A DNA stretch of 64,000 bases from Arthrobacter sp. Bi26 (lineage in GTDB: Bacteria; Actinomycetota; Actinomycetes; Actinomycetales; Micrococcaceae): contig NZ_CAKKMF010000010.1 of NCBI RefSeq assembly GCF_918697925.1, positions 20,836 through 84,835 of the forward strand, written 5' to 3'. Every line of letters starts with the position of its first letter. Positions within the stretch are counted from its first letter, which is position 1. Positions 7,602-17,218 of this stretch are shown in pieces. Made by a program: the position numbers and the translations under genes. The notes below the pieces were generated by a model, which worked only from the letters and a program-made list of their open reading frames with translations, searched no databases and was not told the DNA's origin.

Positions 7602-10600
7602 CTAGACCTCCGCGCCCAGCCGCTGGCTGATCACCGTGGAGACGCCGTCGCCGCGCATTGTGACGCCGTAGAGGGCGTCGGCGACTTCCATGGTGCGCTT
7701 CTGGTGCGTGATGACAATCAGCTGGCTGGATTCGCGGAGCTCTTCGAAGATGGTGATGAGCCTGCCCAGGTTGGTGTCATCGAGCGCGGCCTCGACCTCG
7801 TCCATGACGTAGAAGGGCGAGGGCCGTGCCTTGAAGATCGCCACCAGCAGCGCCACCGCCGTCAGGGAACGCTCGCCGCCGGAGAGCAGCGAGAGCCGCT
7901 TGATTTTCTTGCCGGCAGGGCGGGCTTCCACTTCGATCCCGGTGGTGAGCATGTCGGAGGGGTCCGTCAGGACCAGCCGGCCCTCGCCTCCGGGAAACAG
8001 CCGGGCGAAAACGCGGACAAACTGCCGCGAGGTGTCTTCGAATGCCTCGGCGAAGACCTTCTGGACGCGGTCGTCGACTTCCTTGATGATGTCCAGCAGG
8101 TCCCTGCGGCTGGACTTCAGGTCCTCGAGCTGGGTGCTGAGGAACTGGTGGCGCTCCTCGAGCGCGGCGAACTCCTCGAGCGCCAGCGGGTTGACCTTGC
8201 CGAGGGCCGCAAGGTCGCGTTCGGCGCGTTTGAGCCGTTTTTCCTGCTCCGCCCGGACGAAGGGCTTGCCCTCGGAAATCTCGCGGCCGGCCTCGTCCAC
8301 CGGGGCGCGCAGGGCGGCCCATTTGTCCGCCGAGTCCTCGGCCGGCACCGGAACGGGCCGGTCCGGACCGTAATCGGCCACGAGTTGCTCTGCGGTCAGG
8401 CCGAGCTCCTCCACGCTCTTCAGTTCCAGGGCCTCAATCCGAAGCCTCTGCTGGGTGCGGGCGAGCTCGTCGCGGTGCACGGAGTCGGTGAGCTCGGCCA
8501 GTTCGCGGGCCAGGGCGTCGTTGCCGCTGCGGACCCCGGCAAGCTCACGGTCCATCGCGTCCCTGCGTTCCTCGGCGCTGTCCCGCTCCCGGCGGGCCAG
8601 CTCCACGGAGACGTCGATGAACCCGATGATGTGCTGCACGGCGACGGCGACGGCGGCGGCGCGCCGGGCCTGGAGCCGGCGGCGGCGGGCGCGTTCCGCG
8701 GCTTCCTCGCGGGCGCGGCGTTCGGTGGCGGCGGCCCGTTCCAGCGAGGCCGCCCGGTTGCGGGTGGCCGTGAGCTGTTCCTCGGCGCTGCGCAGGGCGA
8801 GCCTGGCTTCCATCTCGGCCGTGCGGGCCAGCGAGGCGGCCAGGGCCAGGGCGTCGCGGCGCTCCGGGGAGGGTTCCTGCTCCGCGGGGGCTTCGGTGGC
8901 CGCGGCGAGCCGTGCCGCCACCGCTTCCAGGGCATCTTGTTCGCTGACAATCTGGGCCTCGGCCCTGGCCAGGGACGCGGCCAGGCGCTCACTTTCCCCG
9001 ACGGCGCTGCGCAGCACCGCGTTCAGATGGCCCAGGCGTTCGGCGACGGCCGCGAGTTTCGCGTCGGAGTCGTGGAGTTTTGCGAGGGCCGCGTCCGCCC
9101 GGTCCTGGGCTTCGGCGCGCCGGGTCCGGGCGGCGGAGAGGGCGAAGCGGTTGCGTTCGAGCCCGGCGGTGACGGCGGCCAGCCTCGCGGCGGCGTCGTC
9201 AACGGCGGCCTGGACTTCCAGCAGCGACGGCGCCGACGCGGAACCGCCGGTCACGGTCAGCACAGTAAAGACGTCCCCGGCCCGGGTCACGGCGGTGAGC
9301 CCGGGGCTCGCGGCGATCAGCTGCGCCGCGGCATCCAGATCCTCGACGACGGCGACGCCGGCCAGCAGGGCAGCCAGCGGCAGGCCGGCAGCGTCCGGAC
9401 CCGCAGCCGAAACCAGCTCCGCGGCCCAGCGCGCGCCCGCGGGAAGCGTGCTCCCGCCGGCTAATGCATCGGCCGACAGCGCACCGGCCAACAGCGGCGA
9501 GGGCCCGGCCGGAACGCCGGCGAGCAGCAGCGCGGCGCGGCCGGCGTCGTCCTCGCGCAGCAGCCGCACGGCGGCGGCGGCCGTCTCCTGGTCCCGGACC
9601 ACCACGGCGTCGGACGCGCTGCCGAGTGCGGCGGCGACGGCGGCCTCGAATCCGGCCTCCACGGTGATCATGGACGCCAAGGGTCCCAGCACTCCGGCGG
9701 CCAGGACCCCTGCGGCGGCGCCGAGCACGTGCCCGGAGCCGTCCTTGCGGTTCAGGCCGAGCTGGAGGGCATCGCGGCGGGCCATGAGGGCGCCGCGTTC
9801 CCGCTCGCCGTCGCGCTCGGCCGCCTTCAGGGCGTCAATTTCGGCGATGACCGTGTCGAGGGCAACGCTTGCGGCCTCGTAGTCGGCGTCGAGCGATTCC
9901 TCGCCGTCCTCGACGCCAGCCACCTGCGTCTCCAGGGCTGTGAACTCACTGTGCGCGTGCCGGCGGCGTTCCTCGCCGGCCTTTTGCGATTCGCGGAGGC
10001 GTCCGAGCTCGGACTGGGCCGACTCGACACGGGAGCGTGCCGCGCCGACCTGCCCTGCGAGCTTTGCCAGGCCTTCACGACGGTCCGCGGCGGCCCGGAG
10101 CAGGGCCGCGAGCCGCTTGTCCTCGGCGGCGGCGGCCTGTTCGGCCTTATGCTTGGCGGCTGTCGCGGCGGCCAGGGCCTCCGTCCGGTCCAGGATCTGC
10201 CGTTCCAGGCCGGCCTGCTCGTCGCGGACGCGGGCGGCCTGCTGCTCCAGCTGGTCCGGATCCCGGCCGGTGTCCGGCACCACGTCCGCTGCGCCGAGCA
10301 GCCGGCGGCGCTCCTCGGCGAGCGAGCCGAGCGAGCGGAGCCGTTCGCGCCCGGTGGAGAGCGAGTACCAGTTCTCCCGCGCCGCGTTCAGCGTTGGCGT
10401 GGCCTCGGCGGCGAGCCGTTCGAGGACCGCCTGGCGCTGCCGTCCAGCCTCGAGGTCGCGTTCGACGACGCCGCGGCGGGCCTTGAGCGCCGATTCATCC
10501 GCGACGTCCTTGGCCAGCGCGGACTGCAGCTGGACGAGGTCGTCCGCCAGGAGGCGTGAGCGGGCGTCGCGGACCTCGAACTGGACGCTCTGGGCGCGCC

Positions 10601-11237
10601 GGGCAACTTCGGCCTGCTTTCCCAGCGGGGTCAGTTGCCGCCGGATTTCGCCGGTGAGATCGCTGAGCCGGGACAGGTTGGCCTGCATGGCCTCGAGTTT
10701 GCGGACCGTCTTTTCCTTGCGGCGGCGGTGTTTGAGGATGCCGGCGGCCTCTTCGATGAAGCCGCGCCGATCCTCGGGGGTGGCGTGCAGGACCTTGTCC
10801 AGCTGGCCCTGGCCCACAATCACGTGCATCTCGCGGCCAAGGCCGGAGTCGGAGAGCAGCTCCTGGATATCGAGCAGCCGGCAGCCGGCGCCGTTGATGG
10901 CGTATTCCGAGCCGCCGGTCCGGAACAGGGTCCGCGAGATCGTCACCTCGCTGTATTCGATCGGCAGGGCGCCGTCGCTGTTGTCGATGGTCAGCGAGAC
11001 ATGGGCCCGGCCCAGGGGCGGCCGGCCCGAGGTGCCCGCGAAGATCACGTCCTCCATCTTGCCGCCGCGGAGGGTTTTGGCGCCCTGTTCGCCCATGACC
11101 CACGCCAGCGCGTCCACGACGTTGGATTTGCCCGAACCGTTGGGGCCCACCACGGCGGTGACGCCCGGTTCGAATTCAAATGTCGTCGCTGAGGCGAACG
11201 ACTTGAATCCCCGGACGGTCAGACTCTTCAGATGCAA
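7602..11237 (-). CDS. smc: Chromosome segregation ATPase Smc
   Basis: The 1211-residue SMC protein forms a DNA-embracing dimer with ScpA/ScpB and organises the nucleoid. N-terminal head: GFKSFA then Walker A GPNGSGKSN (31-39) and the LRGGKMEDVIFAG segment. Two long Ala/Arg/Glu-rich coiled coils flank a Gly/Ala-rich hinge around 500-670. The C-terminal head has the signature LSGGE (about 1118) and Walker B YVMDEVEAALDD (Asp-Glu near 1146). Length fits the family. The start is TTG at 11237 with a weak ribosome site, but the sequence begins directly at the conserved MHLKSLTVRGFKSF. It lies between mutM and ftsY. Confidence 0.97.
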   Translation of the reverse strand: MHLKSLTVRGFKSFASATTFEFEPGVTAVVGPNGSGKSNVVDALAWVMGEQGAKTLRGGKMEDVIFAGTSGRPPLGRAHVSLTIDNSDGALPIEYSEVTISRTLFRTGGSEYAINGAGCRLLDIQELLSDSGLGREMHVIVGQGQLDKVLHATPEDRRGFIEEAAGILKHRRRKEKTVRKLEAMQANLSRLSDLTGEIRRQLTPLGKQAEVARRAQSVQFEVRDARSRLLADDLVQLQSALAKDVADESALKARRGVVERDLEAGRQRQAVLERLAAEATPTLNAARENWYSLSTGRERLRSLGSLAEERRRLLGAADVVPDTGRDPDQLEQQAARVRDEQAGLERQILDRTEALAAATAAKHKAEQAAAAEDKRLAALLRAAADRREGLAKLAGQVGAARSRVESAQSELGRLRESQKAGEERRRHAHSEFTALETQVAGVEDGEESLDADYEAASVALDTVIAEIDALKAAERDGERERGALMARRDALQLGLNRKDGSGHVLGAAAGVLAAGVLGPLASMITVEAGFEAAVAAALGSASDAVVVRDQETAAAAVRLLREDDAGRAALLLAGVPAGPSPLLAGALSADALAGGSTLPAGARWAAELVSAAGPDAAGLPLAALLAGVAVVEDLDAAAQLIAASPGLTAVTRAGDVFTVLTVTGGSASAPSLLEVQAAVDDAAARLAAVTAGLERNRFALSAARTRRAEAQDRADAALAKLHDSDAKLAAVAERLGHLNAVLRSAVGESERLAASLARAEAQIVSEQDALEAVAARLAAATEAPAEQEPSPERRDALALAASLARTAEMEARLALRSAEEQLTATRNRAASLERAAATERRAREEAAERARRRRLQARRAAAVAVAVQHIIGFIDVSVELARRERDSAEERRDAMDRELAGVRSGNDALARELAELTDSVHRDELARTQQRLRIEALELKSVEELGLTAEQLVADYGPDRPVPVPAEDSADKWAALRAPVDEAGREISEGKPFVRAEQEKRLKRAERDLAALGKVNPLALEEFAALEERHQFLSTQLEDLKSSRRDLLDIIKEVDDRVQKVFAEAFEDTSRQFVRVFARLFPGGEGRLVLTDPSDMLTTGIEVEARPAGKKIKRLSLLSGGERSLTAVALLVAIFKARPSPFYVMDEVEAALDDTNLGRLITIFEELRESSQLIVITHQKRTMEVADALYGVTMRGDGVSTVISQRLGAEV

Positions 11238-11335
11238 GGTGCTTCGGCTCTCTTCGGTGGCGGCAGCGGGTGCTTTCCAGCCCTAAATCTACCTGTGTTA
11301 CCGCGGAAGTCCGGGGATTTAGCGGCCGCCCAAGC

Positions 11336-12325
11336 TTACCAGCGGCCGTTCCGGGGGCGGGGCTGGCAGACGGGACAGGTGTACGAGGAACGGTTCATGA
11401 ACTGTTCCCGCCTCAGCAGGCTGACCCGGCCGGCGGCCGCGCAGCGCTTGCATTCCTGGCCCTCCCGGCCGTAGGCGTTCAGGGAGCGGTCAAAGTACCC
11501 GGAGGCGCCGTTGACGTTGACGTAGAGCGAATCGAAGCTTGTGCCTCCGGCGGCCAGCGCATCCGTCATGACCTCGCGGGCAGCGTCGAGGAGCCGCAGC
11601 GCGTCGGCACGGCGCAGGGTGTCGGTGGGCCGGGCATAGTGCAGCTGCGCCTTCCAGAGGGCCTCGTCAGCGTAGATGTTGCCGATCCCGGAGACCAGGC
11701 CCTGGTCCAGCAGCGCCCGCTTGAGCCCGGTCTTGCGTGCCCGCAGGCGCCGGTAGAAGGCCTCGAAGGAAAACCAGGGGTCCAGCGGGTCCCGGGCAAT
11801 GTGCGAGGCTTCCTCGGCGATGAGCGGCAGCGGTGTTTCGGCGAGGCCGCCTGGGCCGCCGTCGTCAGTGGGGATCAGCGAGGTGAGGAACAGGCCGCCG
11901 AAGATGCGCTGGTCCACGAACCGGAGCTGTGCGGGCATGCCGTCGGCGGGGCTGAGCCGCAGCCTGACCTTGAGGTGTTTTTCGTCCGGAACGCCGGGGT
12001 CCTGCATCAGCAGCTGGCCGGACATGCCCAGGTGGGCCATGAGTGCGACGGCGGGGGCCGGCTCTGCGTCCGGGACCGGCTCCCCAGACAGGACACTGCT
12101 CCCGGACGGGGCGGGCGTGTCCGCCAGCGGCATCCAGAGGAATTTGCCGCGGCGGACCACGTCCAGCACCCGGGCACCCTCAAGGTTGCCGGCAAAGTCT
12201 TCCGGCCCCAGGGCGTGCCGGCGCAGGGAGCGCGGGTCCAGCACATCGACAGAGGTGATGGTCCGGCCCCGCACCCAGCTCACCAGGCCGCGCCGGACCA
12301 CCTCGACCTCGGGCAGTTCAGGCAA
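11336..12325 (-). CDS. mutM: Formamidopyrimidine-DNA glycosylase MutM/Fpg
   Basis: The 329-residue base-excision enzyme removes 8-oxoguanine and formamidopyrimidines and nicks the abasic site. The catalytic N-terminus [14 protein letters not shown] is intact (Pro2 nucleophile, Glu3). The helix-two-turn-helix region contains [15 protein letters not shown]. The C-terminal zinc finger has two Cys pairs, CKRC and CPVC, around the [10 protein letters not shown] segment. The protein is slightly longer than the usual ~290 residues because of an acidic insertion near residue 85 ([17 protein letters not shown]). It starts nine bases after the rnc stop, so the two are co-transcribed. Confidence 0.96.
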   Translation of the reverse strand: MPELPEVEVVRRGLVSWVRGRTITSVDVLDPRSLRRHALGPEDFAGNLEGARVLDVVRRGKFLWMPLADTPAPSGSSVLSGEPVPDAEPAPAVALMAHLGMSGQLLMQDPGVPDEKHLKVRLRLSPADGMPAQLRFVDQRIFGGLFLTSLIPTDDGGPGGLAETPLPLIAEEASHIARDPLDPWFSFEAFYRRLRARKTGLKRALLDQGLVSGIGNIYADEALWKAQLHYARPTDTLRRADALRLLDAAREVMTDALAAGGTSFDSLYVNVNGASGYFDRSLNAYGREGQECKRCAAAGRVSLLRREQFMNRSSYTCPVCQPRPRNGRW

Positions 12326-12334
12326 CGCGGCCGC

Positions 12335-13057
12335 CTAGCTGCCGGTCTGGGGCTGCAGCTGTTGCGGATCAGGCGTGGAGGGGGCGGTCAGCCGGCGCCA
12401 GGCATCGGCGGCGGCTTCCTGCTCGGCTTCCTTCTTGGAGTTGCCGGTGCCGGTGCCATAGTCGGTTCCACCGATCCGCAGCACTGCCTCGAATGTCCGG
12501 GCATGGTCCGGCCCGGAGCCGTCAACGGCGTAGTTGATGGTTCCGAGCTGCCGGCTGGCCGCCAGCTCCTGGATACTCGTCTTCCAGTCGGTACCGGCGC
12601 CGAGGGCGGCGGCGTCCTTCAACAGCGGGCCGACCAGCCGCATGACCAGCTGCCGGGCCGTCTCGATGTCGTTGGAGACGTAGGTGGCGCCGATCAGCGC
12701 CTCCATGGTGTCCGCCAGGATGGACGCCTTGTTCTTGCCCTCGGTGAGCTTCTCGCCCTGTCCGAGGTAGATGTATTCGCCCAGCCCGATGCTGCGGCCG
12801 ATGCCGGCCAGCGCCCGGGTGCTGACGACGGCGGAGCGGCGCTTGGCCAGGTCGCCTTCGGGCAGCGTGGGGTTGTCACGGTACAGCGCGTCCGTCACGG
12901 AGAAGCCCAGGATGGAGTCGCCCAGGAACTCGAGCCGTTCGTTGGTGGGAATGCCGCCGTTTTCGTAGGCGTAGGAACGGTGTGTGAGCGCAAGACGAAG
13001 CGTCCCGGCGTCAATAGTGACACCGAGACGCTTCAGAAGCTCTTCAGTTGAAGACAT
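12335..13057 (-). CDS. rnc: Ribonuclease III
   Basis: The 240-residue enzyme cleaves double-stranded RNA and processes rRNA precursors. The RNase III signature [14 protein letters not shown] is present near residue 39 with the catalytic Glu/Asp, and a second acidic motif [11 protein letters not shown] near 115 supplies the remaining metal ligands. A double-stranded RNA-binding domain with [18 protein letters not shown] fills the C-terminus. The order rpmF-rnc-mutM-smc is the usual actinobacterial cluster, with a 21-bp gap to rpmF and nine bases to mutM. Confidence 0.97.
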   Translation of the reverse strand: MSSTEELLKRLGVTIDAGTLRLALTHRSYAYENGGIPTNERLEFLGDSILGFSVTDALYRDNPTLPEGDLAKRRSAVVSTRALAGIGRSIGLGEYIYLGQGEKLTEGKNKASILADTMEALIGATYVSNDIETARQLVMRLVGPLLKDAAALGAGTDWKTSIQELAASRQLGTINYAVDGSGPDHARTFEAVLRIGGTDYGTGTGNSKKEAEQEAAADAWRRLTAPSTPDPQQLQPQTGS

Positions 13058-13078
13058 CTTTTTCAGCCTGTCGGCGGA

Positions 13079-13282
13079 TTAGACGTCTGCGACCTTGCGG
13101 CCCTTGTATTCAAGGAACAGCGCGGTGCCAGCCGAGTCGGTAACGACCTTTGCCTGGTGCGGCAGGCTGTAAACAACCTGGCCGTTCTCTACGGTCTTCA
13201 CCAGGTGGGGGGCAGTTGCCTTCCACTGGGAGCGGCGGGCGCGGGTATTCGAGCGAGACATTTTCCGCTTCGGGACAGCCAC
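13079..13282 (-). CDS. rpmF: 50S ribosomal protein L32
   Basis: This is the 67-residue basic ribosomal protein, beginning [20 protein letters not shown], the conserved L32 start. The protein lacks the four-cysteine zinc ribbon, as in the zinc-free form of L32. It lies 36 bp downstream of the DUF177 gene, the nearly universal yceD-rpmF pair, and 21 bp upstream of rnc. The ribosome site AGAGAGAAAT lies before the ATG. Confidence 0.97.
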   Translation of the reverse strand: MAVPKRKMSRSNTRARRSQWKATAPHLVKTVENGQVVYSLPHQAKVVTDSAGTALFLEYKGRKVADV

Positions 13283-13318
13283 GGCTAACTCATTTCTCTC
13301 TAGAAAAACACTTACAAA

Positions 13319-13843
13319 TCAGTTTTGCCGGTCAGGCTTAGCCAAGTCAGCCAGGGCGGCCCAGCGAGGATCTACGACCTCGTGGTGATGCCCCGGCTCG
13401 TCTTCCAGGCGTACTCCACATTCGGAGCAAAGGCCCTGGCAGTCTTCCCGGCACACCGGCTGGAACGGCAGTATGGTGACAACTGCGTCCCGCAACACCG
13501 GCTCAAGATCGATCAGATCGTGCTCGACTCGACGTTGCTCTTCTTCGTCTTCCTCGTCGGAGAACACAGCGTCCTCGTAGAAGAAAAGTTCTTGCACATC
13601 GACCTCTTGGTCATACGCAAGGGGATCCAGGCATCGGCCGCATTCGCCAGTTACTTCAACGAGCGCGGTTCCTGATACCAGAATTCCTTCGTGTACGGCC
13701 TCAAGCCGCAGGTCCAGCTCGATATCCGAGCCTTCCTGCACGCCAATGAGCGCCACACCAAGATCACTTGGCGCGGGTACATGTTCCGTCAGCGTTCGCA
13801 TGCTTCCCGGACTGCGTCCGAGGTCCTTGACGTCGAACGCCAA
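13319..13843 (-). CDS. DUF177 (YceD) family protein, possible longer ATT-initiated form
   Basis: This is the YceD/DUF177 protein, linked to 23S rRNA or ribosome assembly and almost always upstream of rpmF. The start LAFDVKDLGRSPGSMRTL is typical. Two cysteine clusters are visible, ECGRC in the middle and CREDCQGLCSECG near the end, which may bind metal. The TTG at 13843 gives 174 residues but has no ribosome site. The frame stays open upstream, and an ATT at 13867 sits five bases after AGGAG; it would add eight residues (IKRDASSP). The true start is therefore uncertain. Family identity is secure. Confidence 0.92.
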   Translation of the reverse strand: MAFDVKDLGRSPGSMRTLTEHVPAPSDLGVALIGVQEGSDIELDLRLEAVHEGILVSGTALVEVTGECGRCLDPLAYDQEVDVQELFFYEDAVFSDEEDEEEQRRVEHDLIDLEPVLRDAVVTILPFQPVCREDCQGLCSECGVRLEDEPGHHHEVVDPRWAALADLAKPDRQN

Positions 13844-14016
13844 GGGCGAACTAGCATCTCGTTTAATGAGAACTCCTGTTGAACATATGACCGACGTACT
13901 ATCTTAGCCTGAACTTCCGGACGGACTCAAACCGGGGCGCGCCGGCGGTTCACACCACAAGCGGCCTTGGATTCGGGCCACGCAACCGGCAGCAGGCCGC
14001 CGAGTACCGGTCAAGC

Positions 14017-14517
14017 TTACACTTTGCGCGCCCGGTTCTGGACCGGCTCGCCCGGAGCCAGCCGTTTCAGCACGGACCGGGGAACAAAGTCCGAGACGTC
14101 CCCGCCGAGGGCGAAGACCTCTTTGATGAGGGTGGAGGACAGGTGCAGGTAGTGGCTTTCCGCGGGCAGGAACACCGTCTCGACGCCGGTCAGCTGCCGG
14201 TTCATCGTGGCCATCGGCAGTTCGTAGTCGAAGTCCGAGGACGAGCGCAAGCCCTTGACGATCGCGGACACGCCACGCTGGCGGCAGTACTCGGCCAGCA
14301 GCCCCTCCCCCACGGGTTCCACGACGATGCCGCGCAGGGACGCAAACGTTTCCTGGGCCATGTCGATCCGCTCCTCCAGGGTGAAGCGGTACTTCTTGGT
14401 GTAGTTCGTGGACACGGCCACGATCACCTCGTCGAAGAGGCCCGCGGCACGCGCGATGACTTCCAGGTGTCCATTGTGAATGGGGTCAAAAGAGCCAGGG
14501 CAAACAGCGCGTCTCAT
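14017..14517 (-). CDS. coaD: Phosphopantetheine adenylyltransferase
   Basis: The 166-residue cytosolic enzyme transfers AMP from ATP to 4'-phosphopantetheine, the fourth step of coenzyme A synthesis. The nucleotidyltransferase T/HxGH motif is in CPGSFDPIHNGH (residues 6-17). The second substrate loop is LSSTLIKEV near 126, replacing ISSTxxKE of the family. Length is normal. It is divergent from the aminotransferase gene with only 48 bp between the starts, so the two promoters overlap. Confidence 0.97.
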   Translation of the reverse strand: MRRAVCPGSFDPIHNGHLEVIARAAGLFDEVIVAVSTNYTKKYRFTLEERIDMAQETFASLRGIVVEPVGEGLLAEYCRQRGVSAIVKGLRSSSDFDYELPMATMNRQLTGVETVFLPAESHYLHLSSTLIKEVFALGGDVSDFVPRSVLKRLAPGEPVQNRARKV

Positions 14518-14565
14518 GCTCCGAACCTACCGTATCCGCGCCGCAGGCCGGGATACCATGGCTGA

Positions 14566-15777
14566 ATGTCCCAGCTCCCTCCCCAGTTCCCGTGGCAGCG
14601 CGCCGCGACCGGCGCCAACCTGCTCTCCCCCGACGGTTCGCTGGGCGTCACGATCTTCGAGGAGATGACCACCCTTGCGCTCAGCACGGGCGCCATCAAC
14701 CTCGGCCAGGGCTTCCCGGACGAGGACGGCCCCGTCGAGATCAAGGAGGCCGCCCAGGCCGCCATCGCCGCCGGCGCCAACCAGTATGCGCCCGGCAAGG
14801 GCATCCTGCCGCTGCGGGAGGCGATCGCAGTCCATCAGGAGCGGTTCTACGGGCTCACCCCCGATCCCCAGACCGAGATCATCGTCACCACCGGCGCCAC
14901 AGAGGCCATCGCCGCCTCGCTGCTCGCGCTGGTCGGTCCGGGAGACGAGGTGCTCACGTTTGAGCCGTTCTACGACTCCTACGGCGCCATCATCGGGCTC
15001 GCCGGCGCCACGCACGTTACCGCCCCGCTCCTGGCCCCGGATTTCATGCCGGACCTGGCCGCGCTCGAGGCCGCGTTCAATAACCGCACCAAGGTGGTGC
15101 TGGTCAACAATCCGCACAACCCGACCGGCGCGGTGTTCCCCCGCGAGGTGCTTGCGCGCGTCGTCGAACTGGCCGCGAAATACGACGCCGTCATCATCAC
15201 CGACGAAGTGTACGAGCACCTGACCTTCGGTGTGCAGCACATCCCGCTGGCCACCCTGCCCGGTGCCGCCGAGCGCACGCTGACCATTTCCTCGGCCGGG
15301 AAGACGTTCTCCTTCACCGGCTGGAAGATCGGCTGGCTCTCCGGGCCGGAGCACCTCGTGGCCGCCGCCCGGACCGTCAAGCAGTTCCTGAGCTACAGTT
15401 CCGGCACGCCCTTCCAGGCCGCGATCGCGGTGGGGCTGGGGCTCCCGGACGAGTTCTACGCCGGCATTGCCGACACGCTCCGGTACAAGCGCGACGTCCT
15501 CAGCGAGGGACTCCGCGCAGCCGGCCTGGACGTCCTGACGCCGCAGGGCACTTACTTCGTGAACGTGGACACCTCTCCGCTGGGGATCACCGATTCCGTG
15601 GAGCTGGCCCGCAGGCTCCCGGCCCTGGTGGGCGTCGCCGCGATCCCGGTGCCGGTCTTCTGCCACGCCGAGGGCGCCGAGCGCACCCGCAGCCTGCTCC
15701 GCTTCGCTTTCTGCAAGCAGCTGCACGTGCTGGAAGAGGCGGCCGAGCGGCTGGCGACCTTGCGCGACAGGCTTTGA
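14566..15777 (+). CDS. Class I/II pyridoxal-phosphate aminotransferase
   Basis: The 403-residue fold-type I enzyme uses PLP. Landmarks are INLGQGFPDEDGP (44-56), NNPHNPTG (181-188), ITDEVYEHL (211-219) and SSAGKTFSFTGWKIGW with the Schiff-base Lys246. A C-terminal Arg in RTRSLLRFAFCK would bind the substrate carboxylate. The NLGQGFPD start is typical of the methionine or kynurenine aminotransferase (YbdL/KAT) and DapC-like branch. The exact substrate cannot be told. The next gene starts two bases after this stop, so the pair is an operon. Confidence 0.9.
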   Translation: MSQLPPQFPWQRAATGANLLSPDGSLGVTIFEEMTTLALSTGAINLGQGFPDEDGPVEIKEAAQAAIAAGANQYAPGKGILPLREAIAVHQERFYGLTPDPQTEIIVTTGATEAIAASLLALVGPGDEVLTFEPFYDSYGAIIGLAGATHVTAPLLAPDFMPDLAALEAAFNNRTKVVLVNNPHNPTGAVFPREVLARVVELAAKYDAVIITDEVYEHLTFGVQHIPLATLPGAAERTLTISSAGKTFSFTGWKIGWLSGPEHLVAAARTVKQFLSYSSGTPFQAAIAVGLGLPDEFYAGIADTLRYKRDVLSEGLRAAGLDVLTPQGTYFVNVDTSPLGITDSVELARRLPALVGVAAIPVPVFCHAEGAERTRSLLRFAFCKQLHVLEEAAERLATLRDRL

Positions 15778-15779
15778 GC

Positions 15780-16565
15780 ATGGCCGGGCAGCCACCCGGA
15801 GCCTCGCGGTTCCTGCGGACCACCGGGCAGCATGCCACGATCGAACCGGATCCCTTTACCGACGGCGGCGTCGTGCTGAGCATCGGCGGCGCCGAGCAGT
15901 CCCACGTCAACCTGGCTGATCCCGCGGACATCTTCTACGAGTACCTGCGCAGGATCGGGCATGTGGTGGACCTCGCCGCCCCGTGGGGCGAGCCCATCAG
16001 CGCCCTGCACCTGGGCGCGGGCGCCCTGACGCTGGCCCGCTACATCCAGGCCACCCGGCCCGGCTCGGTCCAGTATGCGGTTGAGCTGGAGCGGGAACTG
16101 CTGGACTTCGTGCTGGCGCAGCTGCCCCTGCCGGAGGGAACGCAGCTGCACACGGTGATCGGCGACGCCCGCGACGCCCTCGCCGGGCTTCCGGCGGAAC
16201 TGCGCTTCGACGTCGTGATCCTGGACATCTTCTCGGGGCCCGAGGCGCCCGAACACATCGCGTGCACCGAGTTCTACCAGGAGGCGGCCGCCCGGCTGAC
16301 ACCGCGCGGGGTCTTGATTGTCAACGTGGGCGACGAACCCGGGCTGACCCTGGTCCGGAGCCAGGCCGCGGCCATGCGCCGGGCCATGGCCGACGTCTCG
16401 GCCTTCGCCGAGGCCGGCATGTTCACCGGCCGGTACCCCGGGAACATCATCCTGACCGGGACGCAGGGCCCGTGGCCGTCGGTCTGGACGGCGGCCCTCA
16501 CGGCGCGCGGTCCGCATCCGGCCAGGCTGCTCGCCGGCGTCGAACTGGACGTGCTGGCCGGTTAG
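15780..16565 (+). CDS. Spermidine-synthase-like methyltransferase-fold protein
   Basis: The 261-residue protein has the Rossmann fold of polyamine synthases: LHLGAGALTLARYI near residue 76 for the GxGxG loop, an acidic residue in YAVELERELL, GDARDAL, and DVVILDIFSG where spermidine synthases have a catalytic Asp. The N-terminal sheet of true spermidine synthases is short. Many actinobacterial proteins of this type are annotated as fused-MFS/spermidine synthase-like without known activity. ATG 15780 begins two bases after the aminotransferase stop (a TTG at 15774 would overlap it). The 3' end overlaps convergent rsmD by four bases. Confidence 0.75.
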   Translation: MAGQPPGASRFLRTTGQHATIEPDPFTDGGVVLSIGGAEQSHVNLADPADIFYEYLRRIGHVVDLAAPWGEPISALHLGAGALTLARYIQATRPGSVQYAVELERELLDFVLAQLPLPEGTQLHTVIGDARDALAGLPAELRFDVVILDIFSGPEAPEHIACTEFYQEAAARLTPRGVLIVNVGDEPGLTLVRSQAAAMRRAMADVSAFAEAGMFTGRYPGNIILTGTQGPWPSVWTAALTARGPHPARLLAGVELDVLAG

Positions 16566-17188
16566 TCCCCGACCTCTAAATCCACGCCGTCCACGGATTC
16601 GACCCCGGTTTCCACGGCTTCCACACCGGGCTCGGCGAACCACAGCCGGGTTTCGCCGTACTTCTTCTCGGCAAACCGTTCCATGCCCTCGGGCCATGCC
16701 GGCTCGGGGGTCCGGGATGAGCGTTCCACCACCACGACGGCCCCCTCGCCCAGGTGCGGCACCAGCTTGGCCAGCACGGCAGCCAGGGCCGGCTCGTCCA
16801 GGGGGTAGGGCGGGTCCAGAAACACCAGGTCCCAGCGCGCGGCCTCAGCGGTCCGGTCCAGGAAGGATTCGACCTTGGAACGGTGCACGGAGACCACCTT
16901 GCGGCCCGTGACGGTGTTGACCAGGTCCGCGTTGCGCTGGCAGACGGCGCTGGCCTTGGCATCGAACTCGACCAGATCCACAGAGTCGGCGCCGCGGCTG
17001 CCGCTCTCCACACCCAGCGAGCCGGATCCCGCGTACAAATCCAGCACACGCGCACCGGCAATGACATCGAAGGCGTCCAGCCGGGAGAACAGCGCTTCCT
17101 TGACCCGGTCCGTCGTGGGCCGCGTCAGGCTCCCGGGGACGCTGGTCAGCGTCGTTCCGCCGGCCGCGCCCGAGATGATACGGCTCAT
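16562..17188 (-). CDS. rsmD: 16S rRNA (guanine-966-N2)-methyltransferase RsmD
   Basis: The 208-residue SAM-dependent enzyme modifies G966 of 16S rRNA during 30S assembly. The start MSRIISGAAGGTTL, the RPTTDRVKEALFSRLD segment, SAM loop LDLYAGSGSLGVE (around 49-61) and catalytic VFLDPPYPL (about 125) are all typical. The C-terminus is a little longer and acidic (EAVETGVESVDGVDLEV). It starts 30 bp after the recG stop on the same strand, the conserved recG-rsmD arrangement of actinobacteria. Confidence 0.95.
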   Translation of the reverse strand: MSRIISGAAGGTTLTSVPGSLTRPTTDRVKEALFSRLDAFDVIAGARVLDLYAGSGSLGVESGSRGADSVDLVEFDAKASAVCQRNADLVNTVTGRKVVSVHRSKVESFLDRTAEAARWDLVFLDPPYPLDEPALAAVLAKLVPHLGEGAVVVVERSSRTPEPAWPEGMERFAEKKYGETRLWFAEPGVEAVETGVESVDGVDLEVGD

Positions 17189-17218
17189 GGGCGCGCCACC
17201 GTCGGCGCCTGGATTCTG

